A stretch of 64,000 nt of DNA from Penicillium oxalicum (GCF_001723175.1 NC_064657.1:1612001-1676000); one strand, 5' to 3'. Positions 37,690 through 50,900 are shown, numbered from the stretch's first letter. The notes: generated by a model not told the origin, from the letters alone. Made by a program: numbers and translations.

Positions 37690-39660
37690 GGTCTTGACGT
37701 GGGGTCAAGCCGGCCTCTGGATGGGGAGAAATCGGTGGGGTGTTGCCTCCACAAGATTTCCTTTTGGAAAATGATATCCGAACGATGAGAAAAGCGATGC
37801 CGGAAACGACTGGCAAGTGAGTGCAGCCGCGTGATGAACAGTGATTGCGTTATCAACGGAACACGATGATCACGAGAGATGAACGCAACTGCGGTAATGA
37901 AGCGAAAGTGAGATGATGAAGAGGGAGGTGGGAGGGGGATGGCCAGAAAAACGCGTGGTGCACAGGCTGGAGATAAGTTTGGCCGTCCTGGTTACGCTTT
38001 TCGGCAGGAACGATGCCTGTTCGGTCACCGGATGATGAGCCTTCCGAAAAGGAGCAACACGCCAGGAACGGAACAAACTTCTCGAAGGCCCAGGAAGCTC
38101 CCAGCTCGACTTCTGATTTGGTCGCAAAGAAACCGACCACTGCCCGGCGTGGACGGGCGTATGAAGCGAGGCTCCTGGTGCACAACCCTATTTGGAGAGG
38201 TTGATTAGCTCCAAGGACAGTTCTGCAGGTGAGAGTTCATGAGCCTCGCTGCCTTCACCAGCAAATGAGCTTGAAGCTTGGGTACATCAGGACCAGGATA
38301 GCCCCCATCTCAAGATCCGCAAAGGTATGACTCGTATACCGGACGCCCTATTCAAGTTCAATTACTACGATTCAACCTTGAATGCTCGGGGATGTATCTA
38401 AAAGAACGGGCACTGTGTTCAAGTGCCGGCCGGAGCAAGATTAGAGGCAAAAACATGCCCTGTGACAAGAGGCCCCATCACTTACTCTCATTGGCCTCTG
38501 CTCGCCTCGAATCTGGTAAATTTGCCGACAATGGGCATCATACTCCCTGAGATCTGACTGGATAGGGGTCCTTGATGCGGATCCCCGAGACTCGATGGTT
38601 AACATCGGCTATGATGCTCCATGAGGATATGTCCGGCTGCGTCTGGCCTCATGCCTGGTCAGGTCGGTGCCCACGTTGGATGTCCCAGTCGGGAGATCAG
38701 ATGTCGGGCGATATCACATCGGGCGGGGGGGATTGATTGGATGCGTATTTGGCGTATTTCGTGAGCGGGTCCAAGCGAGTCCCCACCGCGCCCGTACCCG
38801 AAAGAGCATTAGCCATTTTGGGATATCCGAGAGAGTTCGAGGCCGTTGGAGGTCAAGTGCGGGGGGAGCTTTTCTGGGCTGGCTTGTCATTTGTCTCTTG
38901 GTCGGCGCGGCGAGGACGGACAGGCCGCCGGGTGGCGTACCCACGCCGAGTGGGTTTGGTTCGGACAGGTGAAAGAAGACTCATTCTATTTAGAGTAAGC
39001 AGCTACTGTAGGACTAGGAAATGTGGGCCTTGCTTGTCATACAATTGAGACAGCGATCTCGCTGTGGTGATTGTACCTGTCGAGAACTTGGAAGATGCGC
39101 ACACTTTTCCCATTTAACTGACGAGGCGTGTCGGCTTGTCAATGGGTAACGGCGACCGAATCCAGCCGTCGCCCAAGAGAGTTCATGTTCGTGTGTACAC
39201 CTGAGGCAGCAATGAACTCCGAGGCCAACATGAAGGAGCAAGCTGGATTCCTCACAACAGTCCTTCTCCTCACTAGCCAGCGGGCCTGCTACCCGTTTAT
39301 CTGCACGATTCAACTATCTAAGCGACACTTCTTCCATCAAGGGGCGGCAAACTAATTGCCAAATTACAATACGATGCCACCTTGAAGGACAAGAAAGGCT
39401 TCAGGAAGCGGCAGGGCAACGCCTCAAACACGGTTTGGCCCTTGAAGCGCTGCACATCCCGAGGCCTCAAGCGATCCCAACTCAAGACGGACACGAATCT
39501 CACGACGCAGTGCGAGGCGGCCGATCGTGATTTGCTCCCAGTGTAGTCCTATTGAAACCTGAAGAAGTTCACTTTTGGTGGATCCTGTGGTGTCTTTCAT
39601 CGAGGAAGGGGATCTCATCTCAAACTCAGGGATGCTAAACGTAACTAACCAGCGGGAACC
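37690..39660. other. Spacer upstream of the ABC transporter
   Basis: About 2 kb between the ABC transporter start and the kinase-like relic. It includes the transporter promoter/leader (37690-38200). Minus-strand open frames at 39318-39618 show no recognised family. No drug-response element was identified with certainty. Confidence 0.5.
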
Positions 39661-42040
39661 TTGCGCCGGTCGTGGAAGAAGACTTCAAACCAGTGGATTG
39701 AATCCACTGGAAACAGCGATCAGCTGACACCAGCATTTTGGAGAAGGTATCCACCAATCGAGACATTCACGTTGTCTCGAGCGATTTCTCCCTCCGAGCA
39801 AAACGGTGGCCGAGAAGAAATCCCCAGATACAAGGCTCTGTTTCTGCAGACAGAGCAGAGGCGCAAAGAGGAAGAAGAGGGGAGGAAGCAGGCCGAATGT
39901 GAAATCAGACAGGAGAGGGAGAGACTTGAGCAGCTTCAAGAGCTCAGCTGACCGACCACTTTCGTGGAACTTTGCGCCATTGCTATGATCTACTCTCGCG
40001 ACCGCTCAGGGTCCAGACACCATCCCGGTCGACTCAAGGAACAATCCCCCCTCCGACTGGAAAATATTGCCCGACACGGTTGGAACATTGGACAGACTGC
40101 CCAGCACAACAGTTAGAGCTCTACAGGTCCGTCTGTCGCTATTTTTCAATTGGCACCAGGAGGGGCGCCTCATTTGTTCTCATCGTTGCTCGAGCTAAAA
40201 GGATGGGCCCGACGACTGTCTCGACACCCCATAAGCAGCGAGCAAAAAATTGAGTCCTACGAGCGATTTGCCGTTGAAGAACAGATCTACAATATCATCA
40301 CCGAGCTATGCAAAATACCAGCTGCTCGCGACGAGTTCAATCTCGGCGAGGGTATCCAGTACAACAACCACAAAAATCTATTAGAGGACGAAATAATTGA
40401 TGCCTATACGAATCAATCGTCAAGTGTACATCGCCCCAGACCTGACCAATTCTGTATTCACCGTGTCGGCGACAACACTACTCATGTCCTCACCTCTATC
40501 GAGTACAAACCGCCTCATAAGCTCTCTGTCGCTACTCTGCATATCGGGCTTCGACCAATGGACTTATGGAAGTATACAGTCAGGTCAAAAAAGATCCCGA
40601 CAGACGAGGAAGCGAAGCTAAGGTACAATGCAGAGCGACTTGTCTGCTCCGCTCTTGTTCAGGAATATCATATAATGATCCAGGAAGGAATCGAGTATTC
40701 CTACGTGACCAACGGGATCGCTCGATTTCTCCTCCGTGTCGCGCGTAACAATCCCGAGACACTCTACTACTTCCTATATGATCCAAATAGTGAATGTAGA
40801 TTCGGAAGCCACCTTTGCAAAGACTTCTGTTGCACGAACACAATATCTATGCCTAATAGCATTCCAATCGTCTATTCGAAGTCAGGAGTGGAGGAATTCC
40901 GTACGAGCGAGTGTTCCTACATAGACGACCAGTTTTGATCACACTCGCTCTCATCTTCCCCAGGACGAGTTACGGAAACTTCCTCTCAGCTCCGATAGTA
41001 CCGCCCTAGAATTTCCAAGCCCAGATTCTGGCTCGGCTTATGAACCATCGTTATCACCGCCAAATGCTGCCGAGTCTATAGCTATTCAAATAACTACTCG
41101 ATCTCGAGCTAGCTATACACCTTCTGATATCAGGCATCGCTCACACTCGTCACAATCACCCGGACCCGATTCGGATTCAGCCCCGCGCCGCAAACGAACC
41201 TTTAGTGAAGTGCCGTCTTCTCCATCTACCCAAGGTATAGCTCGACAAAGGGACGCATTCAATAATCGAGACCACAATAGCCAGTCCCGCTACCGCGATA
41301 GAAAATTTTGCACCTAGCGATGTTTACTCGGCTTACGGTCTAGCGGACCTCTAGATTACCTTTGTCCAAATGTGATATACTATCGTCGAAACAGGGACGA
41401 TCTATAGCATCCGATTACTTCTGACGATTTGGTGCAGTCACTTAAGTCGCAATTAGACGAAGATATTAACCGATGCACCCCCCTTGGACAGTGTGGAGCG
41501 TCCGGTGCGCCGTTCAATCTTACTTGCGTCGCATACGGCTACACTGTGATCGGAAAAGGAACCACATAGGGGCTATGGAAAGAGGTCTCCCGCGAAGCGG
41601 AAGTCTACCGGATTCTACAGAAGGCGCAAGGGTCTGCTGTGCCCATTTTCTTGGGTACGATCGACTTGGCGAAAATCTATTTCCTTCATAGGGCGGGAGG
41701 GATTCGCCATATGCTCGTGATGGGCTGGTGGGGGGGGGGGGGTAGTACGGTATCGATTGATCTAACACCTGAGCTTCTCCAGGAGATTTACAAATCTCAC
41801 AAGTCAGAGCTCTGGGCATCATCCACGGAGACTTTCGGCGAGACAATGTTTTGTGGAACGAAGAACTTGGACGAGCTTTACTTATTGACTTTCATCGTTC
41901 CACACTGAAACGCCGACCGAATTTACGACGGCCGGGAGCCAGCAAACGACAACTGAGGCCATTAGAGATCGTTGACTCGAAACGTCTTCGTGGGGCGTGA
42001 TGAGCGATGGGTGACACCTGAAGATGAAGCGTTTTTTTTT
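39661..42040 (+). pseudogene. Decayed HGD-type kinase-like gene of a fungal repeat family
   Basis: The region reads as one long protein broken into pieces. A Glu/Arg-rich coiled coil lies at 39825-39948, ending at TGA 39949. A middle domain follows in shifting frames: LSRPLRVQTP, TDCPAQQLELYRSVCRY, EEQIYNIITELCKIPAARDE, DQFCIHRVGDNTTHVL, SIEYKPPHKLSVATLHIGLR, and YNAERLVCSALVQEYHIMI. A C-terminal kinase-like part has CLLGLRSSGPLDYLCPN, GKGT, KEVSREAEVY, FLGTIDL and IIHGDFRRDNVLW...LLIDFHRS. From memory these blocks match a large, variable family of kinase-like proteins common in Aspergillus and other fungi. Lesions include stops at 39949, 40922, 41315, 41405 and 41567, and frameshifts near 39965, 40147, 40810 and 41790. 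Most stops are TAG. The copy is clearly dead. A 13-nt G run at 41730 lies inside. Confidence 0.8.
41730..41742. repeat. Poly-G run, 13 nt, inside the kinase-like relic
   Basis: A homopolymer just after codons for MLVMGW. The run keeps the same frame on both sides in this assembly. Confidence 0.85.
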
Positions 42041-42473
42041 CTGGCCTATGTTCCCAGGAATTGGTTCAAATTTGTTGTACCCATCATCTCTGTAGATGCC
42101 CGCCTCTCTGCTGGACCCACTAGTCTCGGGCTAAATTTACGATTTTATCAGCGTTGACTTCGACGATCACAGATTGGTCATCCGACTTGACCTCTCTGGC
42201 TTTAATTTTATGTGATGCCAATAAGGAATAATAAATTACGAATAATGATATGAAAAGAGAAGGCCCAGACGAGAGGGAATCGAGTCACAAAAAACATTAA
42301 CTGTAATTTTTATTTAGAGCCCTCCTTTTTCTTTCAGTGGCCGGTTGGAATCTATATAGTTCAGGTTCATTGAGACCAGACACGATCCGCGACAGTCGTT
42401 ATGGGGATCTACAAAGCCCGTGGCAAATGAAAGACCCTCACACTTGCCCTACCAATGACTCCTCTGACACCGT
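42041..42473. other. AT-rich spacer after the relic
   Basis: About 430 bases, locally AT-rich (42180-42320), between the kinase-like relic and the stop codon of the arabinofuranosidase. No gene was seen. Confidence 0.5.
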
Positions 42474-44885
42474 TCACCGGGTCTCCAGCACGGCCACACT
42501 AAGGCTGGGCAGCTTGAAACTAAAGATACCTTGCTTCCCGGCTTTGATCTTGGTCGTCTTGGTCTTGACAATATTGGCGCCGTCGACCCCGTTCATGGCG
42601 ACTTCGTTGGGCGCAGTGAGAATGGTCAGTTCAGCCATCGCGCCTCGCCCGATACCCTCGAATGAAAGTGAGACCGGGACGGCCTCGGTGCTATTGTAGA
42701 CGGCAGCCTTGAAGATGTGCGCGTTCGTCTGGTTGTTCATGCCGGTGGCGTAGTAAAGAGGTCCAAAGTCACTGTCGGACGTGGCGGGCAAGGTGTGAGT
42801 CATGTGGTGGTCGTTGAAGAGCTACGACAACGAGAGCAGGTCAGTCAAATAAGTCCACCTGGGCCTAAGAAGACCCCTAGGGTGATCATGCCGCGTGGGT
42901 GCACACACCTTGTAAACGTGCCAGCTGGTGGACTTGGACGTTTTGTCGGGATCGGAGTTGAAGCCAATCATGGTGGGCGACCATTCATAGCTGTCGAGGT
43001 TCATCAGGAATGGGGCCTGGTTGACGTTATAAATTAGTATCATGTGTTGATCGGTCATAGAAGCGCCAGTATTCAGATCAAGCTCACATAGGTAGTGCCA
43101 ATGATCAGATCAGCATTACGCTCAGCACCCAAGAGGAAGACAGCCTCGGCGACGGAGCCCAACCAGAAGGGATAAAGTGTGAAATGTTTGTCGGTCCAAT
43201 TAATGCCCTTCTCCTCGTTGTTGAACTCGGTCACCGCAATCTCGCCTGTATCCGTCGTCCATATCCATCAGTATTCGACCCAAATGGAGGACAGTCACCC
43301 AGGGGATGATTCTGTTTGATTCTTGATTCCTTACCTAGCAAGATTGGGTGCTCGCGGGTGTAATTGTCAAACTTGCCAAAGTTTGAAACAAAATTGTCCG
43401 GAATGTCGTATGTGTGGTAATCACCACCCGCGGTTCCAGGGAGAGTCATATTGATCGTGGAGGCAACCACCTGGATTTCGGGATACTTGGCGGTAATAGC
43501 ATCATAAAAAGCGGAAAATCGGTAGGACAGGTATGTGTCCAAGCCGCCGTTTAGATTGTCCTCATTTCCCACCTCTACAAAACGAATCTTCCACGGCTCA
43601 GGGTGGCCATATTTGGCGCGAAGAGCACCGTACTTGGTGTCAGTCGAGCCTGTCAGGAACTCGAGCTCATCCAAGGCATCCTGCACGTAGAATCCAATTT
43701 CGGCCTCGGGGACAGCCTCGCCGTTCAGCGCAAAGCCACCCCACACGGCAAGGACTAGATTCAATGTTGGCTTTGCTCCTTCTTTTAAGAAGTGATGATT
43801 TGGACATGACTAAGTGTAGGCACTTACTTGGCTCCATGTTCAGGTCATCACACCATTCCATGTACTCCACAAGACCCATGCCGCTGGTCTCTTCATATCC
43901 CCAGGTAGTGGCACGACCTGGGCGGTCCTTCAGTGGCCCAATGGTCTCATTCCACTTCCACCGATCGGCAATGGTTTGACCCTCGAGGTTATTTCCACCC
44001 GGGAAGCGAAGGAATTTCTGTGCAGGTTAGTCTCGCGCCAGCCACTTGCCATTACAACGTGAGCAACTGACCGGTCCAAGTTCTTGCAGGGCCTTCATCA
44101 AATCCCGTCGCATACCATTAGGGCGGTCATTCCAGGTCGGTGGAAACAAGCTGATCAGATTGAAGTCAAGCGCACCGCCTTCCGCTTGCTAGTACAATAT
44201 CAGGGTCAATAGTCGGCTTTAGGAGGGACGTATGAAGGTTGAAGCTTACAGAGGCATCAAACGTCAGTACAAAGTGGTTGCTTGTATTGTCAGCTTTTCT
44301 GTCCGGGTGTAAGGTGAAAGTGTGCTGCATCCAGTCCTCCGCGCGACTGTCCGAAACAATCTGAGTGGAAGCGAAGACATCTCCATTGGCCGACTGAAGA
44401 GACGCGGTGAAGTTGCCCGTGTAAGAGCCCTTGACGTAGAATGATCCAGAGTACTTTTGAGGCCGTACATCAATCCCCCAGAACCCCGAGTTCGCCAGTC
44501 CTACAGTGCCCTTTCCCTGGACACGAACTGATGTCGGCAAGGCGGAGGATAACGGGTTGGACAGGTTTTGAAGCAATAGGCCGGCACCGCCAACTGCCGA
44601 CCACGCGTCCACCGTGGAAGGGAACATCGAGCTGCCCTGGAAAGCTCGGTTGCGGATCAATTCGGCATAGAGACCACCTTCACCGCAGTGGTTGATTTCC
44701 TACGACGTGCTTGACATTAGTATCTTCTTCACGAGCCCGAAGGTTGAGGTCACTGAGTGAATCACCTCTTCCATAGCACCGTACTGCAGATTAGTGGTGA
44801 CATTGCCACCAGATTGGGCAACCGAGACCCTCACTGCAGTGACGCAGGAGGCCAGTACTGGTAGAAGAAGAGACTGGACCAACAT
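42474..44885 (-). CDS. abfA: Secreted alpha-L-arabinofuranosidase, GH51
   Basis: Extracellular enzyme releasing arabinose from arabinan and arabinoxylan. Eight exons on minus: 44885-44766, 44699-44250, 44188-44072, 44017-43828, 43754-43335, 43245-43088, 43016-42909 and 42821-42474; total 1,911 nt and 636 residues, close to A. niger AbfA. A signal peptide is visible ([17 protein letters not shown]). [20 protein letters not shown] and IRNRAFQGS are the GH51 N-terminal signature. The acid/base Glu is in [13 protein letters not shown] (about E357) and the nucleophile in AVTEFNNEE (about E439). A carbohydrate-binding-like segment (residues 60-190) precedes the barrel. The C-terminal beta-domain ends [12 protein letters not shown]. 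Several N-x-S/T sites fit a secreted glycoprotein. The symbol is by family similarity. Confidence 0.92.
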
Positions 44886-47313
44886 CGTGCCTTGCCCCGT
44901 CTTCTGAAATGGGACTTGCAGCTGACCGACGAGTATCTCAGCAGTCTGGACGGTTGACACTCGAGCAGAGACCCTGGCAGATTCAAATGGGATAACGCAA
45001 TGGCGATCGGAAGTCTTGAGGACCTTTTATACCGCTGATCCCAATTCATTCCATGCATAGCCCGGGCATCAAAGATTAACCGCGGACGAATCCATCCCCC
45101 CCCCCTTTATTTACCATCCCACCCCCTCATCTTGTCTGCACATGGTCGATCGTGGAGCTTGTTGCCCAAGTCGATCATTGCTACTTTAGCTTGGAAGTTT
45201 GGAGAACTCGGCCATTTGCCGATTCCCCCATCTCTGTATTAGGCAAATCTCCATGAGGGAGCATTGCGAGCAGAGGGTGGGGGGAAAACAGAGTGGCTTT
45301 GATGTGGACAACGATGTGCATCGATGATGACATGGGAAGTCCAAGGCGCGCAGGACGCTAGGCTGCGATTCCTTGCTCGGACGTGGGCCTTGCATGACAG
45401 CAAACAGTAATCGAGCCAAGCGAAGCTGTCAGTAGTTAAAACGAAGCGAGTAAGGTTGCAAGGAGCAACAGCAACGCAACCGAGGTTTTGCCGCATGAGT
45501 ATGCACCCGCGATGGCGTCGAGTTATCTCGGTGTTCAATTGCCGATGCTCTGACCGAGCAGAGGTTGAAGCGATATAACCCGTGAGAATCATCTATGAAA
45601 ACCCCAAGCGCACAGTCCAACGCTTCTCTCGGTAGGCTTTTACCCGCAGTGACCTCATCCGGTGGCTGATTGACGGATAAAAAGGCTGCGATACAATTTC
45701 TCCACAACTCACTTCCCCCGCCGCGGACGGTGCTGGCGTTGGTGTGTTGTAGTCTGTTCGGCGACTTTCTTGGCAAAGAGGGTACATGGCAGCCACCTGC
45801 ACACTTGAAGAGGCAGAGTGCTGGTTGTCGAGAAGTGTAGTTGAGAGATTTGCCCAATTTTTGGGGGGACGGCTGAACAATTGCCCCCTCATTAAAGATG
45901 CGTCACGAGGCAGGTACGAGTGGCGGTCTCGAGTCATTGAGATTTGACACGTTATTGGCACATGTGTGTGGTACCTACACTCACGTTCCTGATGGCGTCT
46001 CGAACAGGTTTCCGAAGGAATCATGATTGACCTTGCTTTTGTCTCTTACTTGCTTAGTCTTCAGTCTCTCCGGCAAACTCATGGAAGAATCTTCGTAACA
46101 ATGAATGTAGTGGATTGCCGGTCCGTGCCGAGCACGTTTCCCGGATTCGGTGGCAACCGGCTGGGTCAATTCCTGGCGACACTGACTCTGCATAGGTACT
46201 CACATTGAGGACAGGGCCGACACGTTGAGGACAGGGTCGACGGAAGCGAGTGTATTACGGATTTTGTCGGCCACTCATTTCTTCTAGCCCAGCTAGCTCA
46301 ATACTGGACCTTTTTCATCAACGTGTACACTTCAGCGGGATATTCAAAGACTGAGGAAGTTGAGCCATTGCTGTTAGAGCAGACAAGAGTAGCCTCGCTC
46401 AAGTTCAAACATATATTGTGACGATCCAAGTCATTGTGAAGAGATTGGAACGGTATGCAACTAGGTACAGCCTTACCGGAAGTCGCCCTCGCCAATCTCT
46501 CCGGGGGAAAAAAGAAAGAAAGTAGGGAAGGAAGAAAGAATGGGAAAAAAAACACCAGTCCTACTCAACCACCTAGTTGTTCTGCTTGTGCGATGTGACG
46601 GTGCGAGCTGGTTCTGAGCAAGCGCAAATCGGAGGGTCGGACCATACTTTGCATGATCTCACCATAGTCCGGGCCATAAAAAATCTGTAGGGGAAAAAAA
46701 AACAAAGGAACATTTGACTCGACTCCACGGATCTCGCTCTTCTCCCGTCACCATCGGCACTGGCATTCAAGTTGAATGGCGCAAGAAGTGACCCGAGTAG
46801 AAATGATCCCTGAACCGACGAATCATTCTCTCGCTCCGCCTCTCCCTGATTGTTGAAGAGCTGCAGGATGATGCTTCTTGCTTCACTGGAGCACCCATCA
46901 TCTACGTGAGGGATGACGGGCTACTCCGAATATGTAAAGGCTAGCTAGGTCGTCAGACGGGACTGGATCAACGCCGAACAGGGTGAATCATGACGGACGG
47001 CTCTGCGAGATGTTGGATGAAGCCGGACCCTCGTGGAAATCAAGTATCATATATTCAACTCAAAATAGCTGAACCTTGTGGAAACCAAGTGCCGTAAAAG
47101 ACCAGACGCAGACAGGTATCAAGAAAGACCACAGGGTAAAAAAATCGCATTGCTAGGGTTTGATGTGACTCGGGCGACTGAATGATTAAAATATTGTCAA
47201 TCCCCGAACCTGTGCAGGTACCTCAACCTTCGGACCTGGTCGAGCAAATGTTCAAATTTCAAACGCCACGAAGAGAAAGCAGAAGGTATCGTCCAAGTCA
47301 TTGGCTAAAGAAT
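44886..47313. other. Spacer between the GH51 promoter and the small XYPPX gene
   Basis: About 2.4 kb. The part next to 44885 is the arabinofuranosidase promoter, with a C-rich tract near 45098-45108. An imperfect 20-bp tandem duplication lies at 46201-46240. Open frames here have no family resemblance. Confidence 0.5.
46201..46240. repeat. Imperfect 20-bp tandem duplication
   Basis: Two copies of a unit beginning CACRTTGAGGACAGGGYCGA, with 18 of 20 positions identical, in non-coding DNA. Confidence 0.85.
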
Positions 47314-47914
47314 TTAGCACATCTCACAGCACTCAATGCAGTCGGCGCAGCATTCGCATCCCTCTTCACAGACGAAACAACAGCACAGAGTGGCCAAGCT
47401 GGCGAAAGAATAGTCATCAGCGGAGGCTCTCTTCCTTGCCGTTGGGGGAGGCCCAGACTTACCATGCACCGAGACACCCACGGTCCGAGCTCTTTTGCTG
47501 AGGAGCGGGCTGAGGTTGTGGAGGATATTGCATCTGGCGTTTTTGATTTAGCTACCGACCACTTCGTGGATCACCAGACGTGGATATCTTACCGGTGGGG
47601 CTTGCTGGCCATACCCCTGGGGCGGGTATCCCTGCGGAGGGTAGTACTCTCCAGGAGGGGGACCATAACCGGGCTGCTGATAACTGTAGACAATGACCGT
47701 TAGACCGCGACCGAGAAAGCAAAAAGACAAGTGCGTCAGGCCCGGATAACTGTATGCGCAGGACGGAACGACGTCGCCGGCTCGACAAATTACAAGAGCA
47801 GAGATTCCATCTCTCGGCGACTGCGCCACTGGGAAAATGGGATCGTTCACGTGAAGGAACGACAGAATTGTCGACTTACGCATTGGGAGGGTACTGAGTC
47901 TGCTGGTAAGACAT
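47314..47914 (-). CDS. Small XYPPX-repeat protein with cysteine-rich (CYSTM-like) tail
   Basis: Four exons on minus: 47914-47880, 47683-47593, 47533-47463 and 47398-47314; total 282 nt and 93 residues. The N-terminal two thirds are Tyr/Pro/Gln-rich (MSYQQTQYPPNAYQQPGYG, then EYYPPQGYPPQGYGQQ). The tail is a short hydrophobic, Cys-dense segment (CLGACLATLCCCFVCEEG followed by CECCADCIECCEMC) like the CYSTM module of small stress-associated tail-anchored proteins. All three introns have GTAAG donors and good acceptors, and all four exons join in frame, which supports a real gene despite its size. Palmitoylation or metal binding by the cysteines is inference. No longer frame covers it, so it is easily missed. 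Function unknown. Confidence 0.82.
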
Positions 47915-50900
47915 TGCGGGTGTTGGTGATCTGAGAGAGAGGGTGGAGCAAACGTCAGTAAATCGGCCATGGACGGTTCAAGTCTCATGAGAGAAGTCAT
48001 AGGCAAGTGAGATGGGACGGATGCGCCGAGGGAGACGCTGGAATAGATTGCGACACAGCGATCATCCGGATGGTTGTCGCACGCCTCGTCGGAGGGTCCA
48101 AGTCAGGAAGCGCAGGACGAATGGAATCAGACCTACCGAATCTGGGGGGGGTGGAGTTGTCAGGAGCAATAAAGCTGAATCACGGTGAGATCGAGAGGGT
48201 TGGATTTCAGAGAGATGAAAGGTGGCAGATTTGATGGAAGACAGGGGGTTATTTGAGGAAGAAGGGAGAAAGATCAGGAAGGTCAGGATGAACTGCGACA
48301 AGAAGAGGATCCAGTGACAACAGCTGGGAGGGGGCAGTTTGGGCAGTTTGGTTCACTGACGGTTCGCCGGTGGTCTCCCGTGATCTGGTATGGTAATGTA
48401 TTGGAGACTCGGGGAGTCACCACTGAGCTCTCCAGCCTGATCTCCACAATTCCACATGCGGGTGGGGCGGAACGCTCTTGGTTACCTAACCAAGATTACA
48501 CACGGTTGAATGGACCATTGAATACAGGGCACCTGATTTCTGGGTGCATCCATGTGAGTTCTATAAGGAATAGTCTAATTGCTGTCTTGAGACCTTTGCT
48601 CCTGAAGGAGCCTCATCGTCCCGCAAAAGAGTACGTCGCATAGTTCCCGCTTGTTACTGTGGGTTTTCGATTCATTTCATCATTGTCCGGGAGCCTAGAG
48701 CCAGGGCGTCAGGAGCTACAGGGCTGAGACAGAAAGATTATGATTGGCGAAGATGGGCGACTTGCGGATCCACAAGAAATGGCCACCCATGATTCTGTAC
48801 TGTCGGAGTTCGAAACCGACTGCATCGCATCCAGTGTCGAATCTCCAAGCTTGGTGAAGATTCCACATGAAGTGCTGGCACTTGGGGGCGCTTAGGTGAT
48901 GTGCTGGTATCCACTTTCATCGCGACTGTCAGAAAAAGGGGTCCCTGTTTGTCCATGTCCCCATTACAGGTGATTAGGTCGGGTGGTCTACTGAATCGAC
49001 GGCCCATGTACAGATCGAAATTTGCCTGGAGAACCAGTGAATCCTTTGGGTTTTCTTTGCAAAACTCGAGCGACAAAAAATCAACATTCTCTTGCCTTGC
49101 GGGTGGCTTACTCCGTATCGTCATGTCGGGGGCAAATGCCCCCGAGTGGAGATGTCCATGTTGTCGGACGCCTTCTGCTTCCACTCGGTGTGTGAAGCCA
49201 GGTATTCTTGAGATCCAAGGGTGATGCCGCAGAACATCGAATCGACGTATGGATTCTATAATTGCGTTAAATGCGTACATTTTGTATACCATGGAGAAAT
49301 GGACCCTTGTCTCGAATCATCGTGTGTATTGATCGTACGGTCGGGCATGTCTCACAATACAGGGCTGCCTGGGGCTGGAGATCCGCAATATCCGAGTAAG
49401 TACCACTCTTACTTGCCATCCAAAATTCCCTCAGCCACACTTACAGCATTACACACTATCGGTTCTCCAGTACTCAATCTCCTTTCATCTTCAGGGCCTT
49501 GTAGATAAAAATATGCAGTATCCATACCATTCACAGACAGAATTTGAATGACCTCCATTCCAGTGACACCTCAGCAGACCAACTTACACTACGCGATTAC
49601 TTCACAAATCCAACTAGCCGACTCAACAAGATATCAACTTGAGATCCACCCTCCCCAATGTGGCCGCCTGGGTCGATCGACTGCAAAACCACAAGAACCT
49701 TACACCTCCATCTTCACTTGTGGCTATGAGCTGCATCAATCTCATCATCCATTGCACCCAAGGAGAACTGATGGAAAGAGGCTACGGGATCACGAACCCA
49801 CTAGGGACTCGGAGAGAAAGAGACTCATTGGTCCTCCGGCTGCCAGGTGGCTAGTGTCTCGACAGCCCTACGGAATCAGCCACATCTCGTTGCGCCCAAT
49901 TCGTTATTGGACAAGCTTCGACGCCACAGTCCGTGGATCCTGGTATCGTATGAAATTTGGTATCGCTGCTGCCTTGTGTAATTTTTTTCTCTGAAATACG
50001 CCGTGAGGCCATCCTTACTTTGATTTTTTTGGTTGTTTTTTTGTTTCTTGGCAGCCCCGTTGCCCGACGGCGAGGGGCCCTACTGTTGTATGTACCAGTG
50101 CACAAATGGGCCTCCCTTCTTTCCATGTCTTCGTTACTACATGTATGGGGTTGAGTCGCTGAAGCGTCCTGTGGGACTGTAGCACAGGAGCGGATCTCAA
50201 TGCACCTGAGGATTTGCCAAGAGAGCGGGTAAGGTTGATTCCAATTTCGGGACCCATAAATTAGGGAGGAGGAAAAATCAAAAGACTCACCCCCTAATCT
50301 CACAAGGGGAGCAGAGTTTCCAAATCCGACCTTCAAATTACCGTGGCTGAGAGTTCAAGAATAATCTCCGGTATACTACGACCTCAAAATGCAAAAGTAA
50401 ATCATCGTGATCGTCATCAGTCATTCAGTAAAGCAGGGAAAATCTTCGTCCATAGCCACGACGAGGCCTATGGCGCTTATACACATCACTTTGACCTGCT
50501 GTCCAAGCTCTCCCGGGGTGCTCCATCCACTCGCTCCCCTAATACTACTATCAACCGCTTTACCAGCACTCGCTGCCGTCTTTCTGCGCGCTCAAATGAT
50601 GCACGACCGGGCCTGTCTTGTGCCCGTGGTACCCTGCAGCGTGGCTGTGGATACTTTTCCGCTTGCCTGGAAAATAAGCTTCCGCAGTAACCACAATTAG
50701 ACACACTTACGCCCCTGGGTCCAGATCCAGACCAAGACTGGCGGCAAAGACAATCCAAGACTCAGCGTCAACATCAACTCACCACGAACAGGAAGAATAG
50801 CCATAAGAGAAGAATGTGAGAGAGATGAAAATGGGATCAAACGGAACGGAAAATCCGGCCCCCCAACTTGAGGCATCAGGAATGAAGATCAGGCTTCATG

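Noticed and set aside
39318..39618. Minus-strand frames just upstream of the kinase-like relic
   Set aside because: Short, in two different frames, and no family recognised; could not be linked to a gene.
47182..47703. 173-codon plus-strand frame
   Set aside because: It is the shadow of the four-exon XYPPX/Cys-rich gene on minus, whose splice sites and composition are far more convincing.
48738..49292. 184-codon minus-strand frame
   Set aside because: No recognisable motif and an equally open frame on the other strand; no evidence beyond length.
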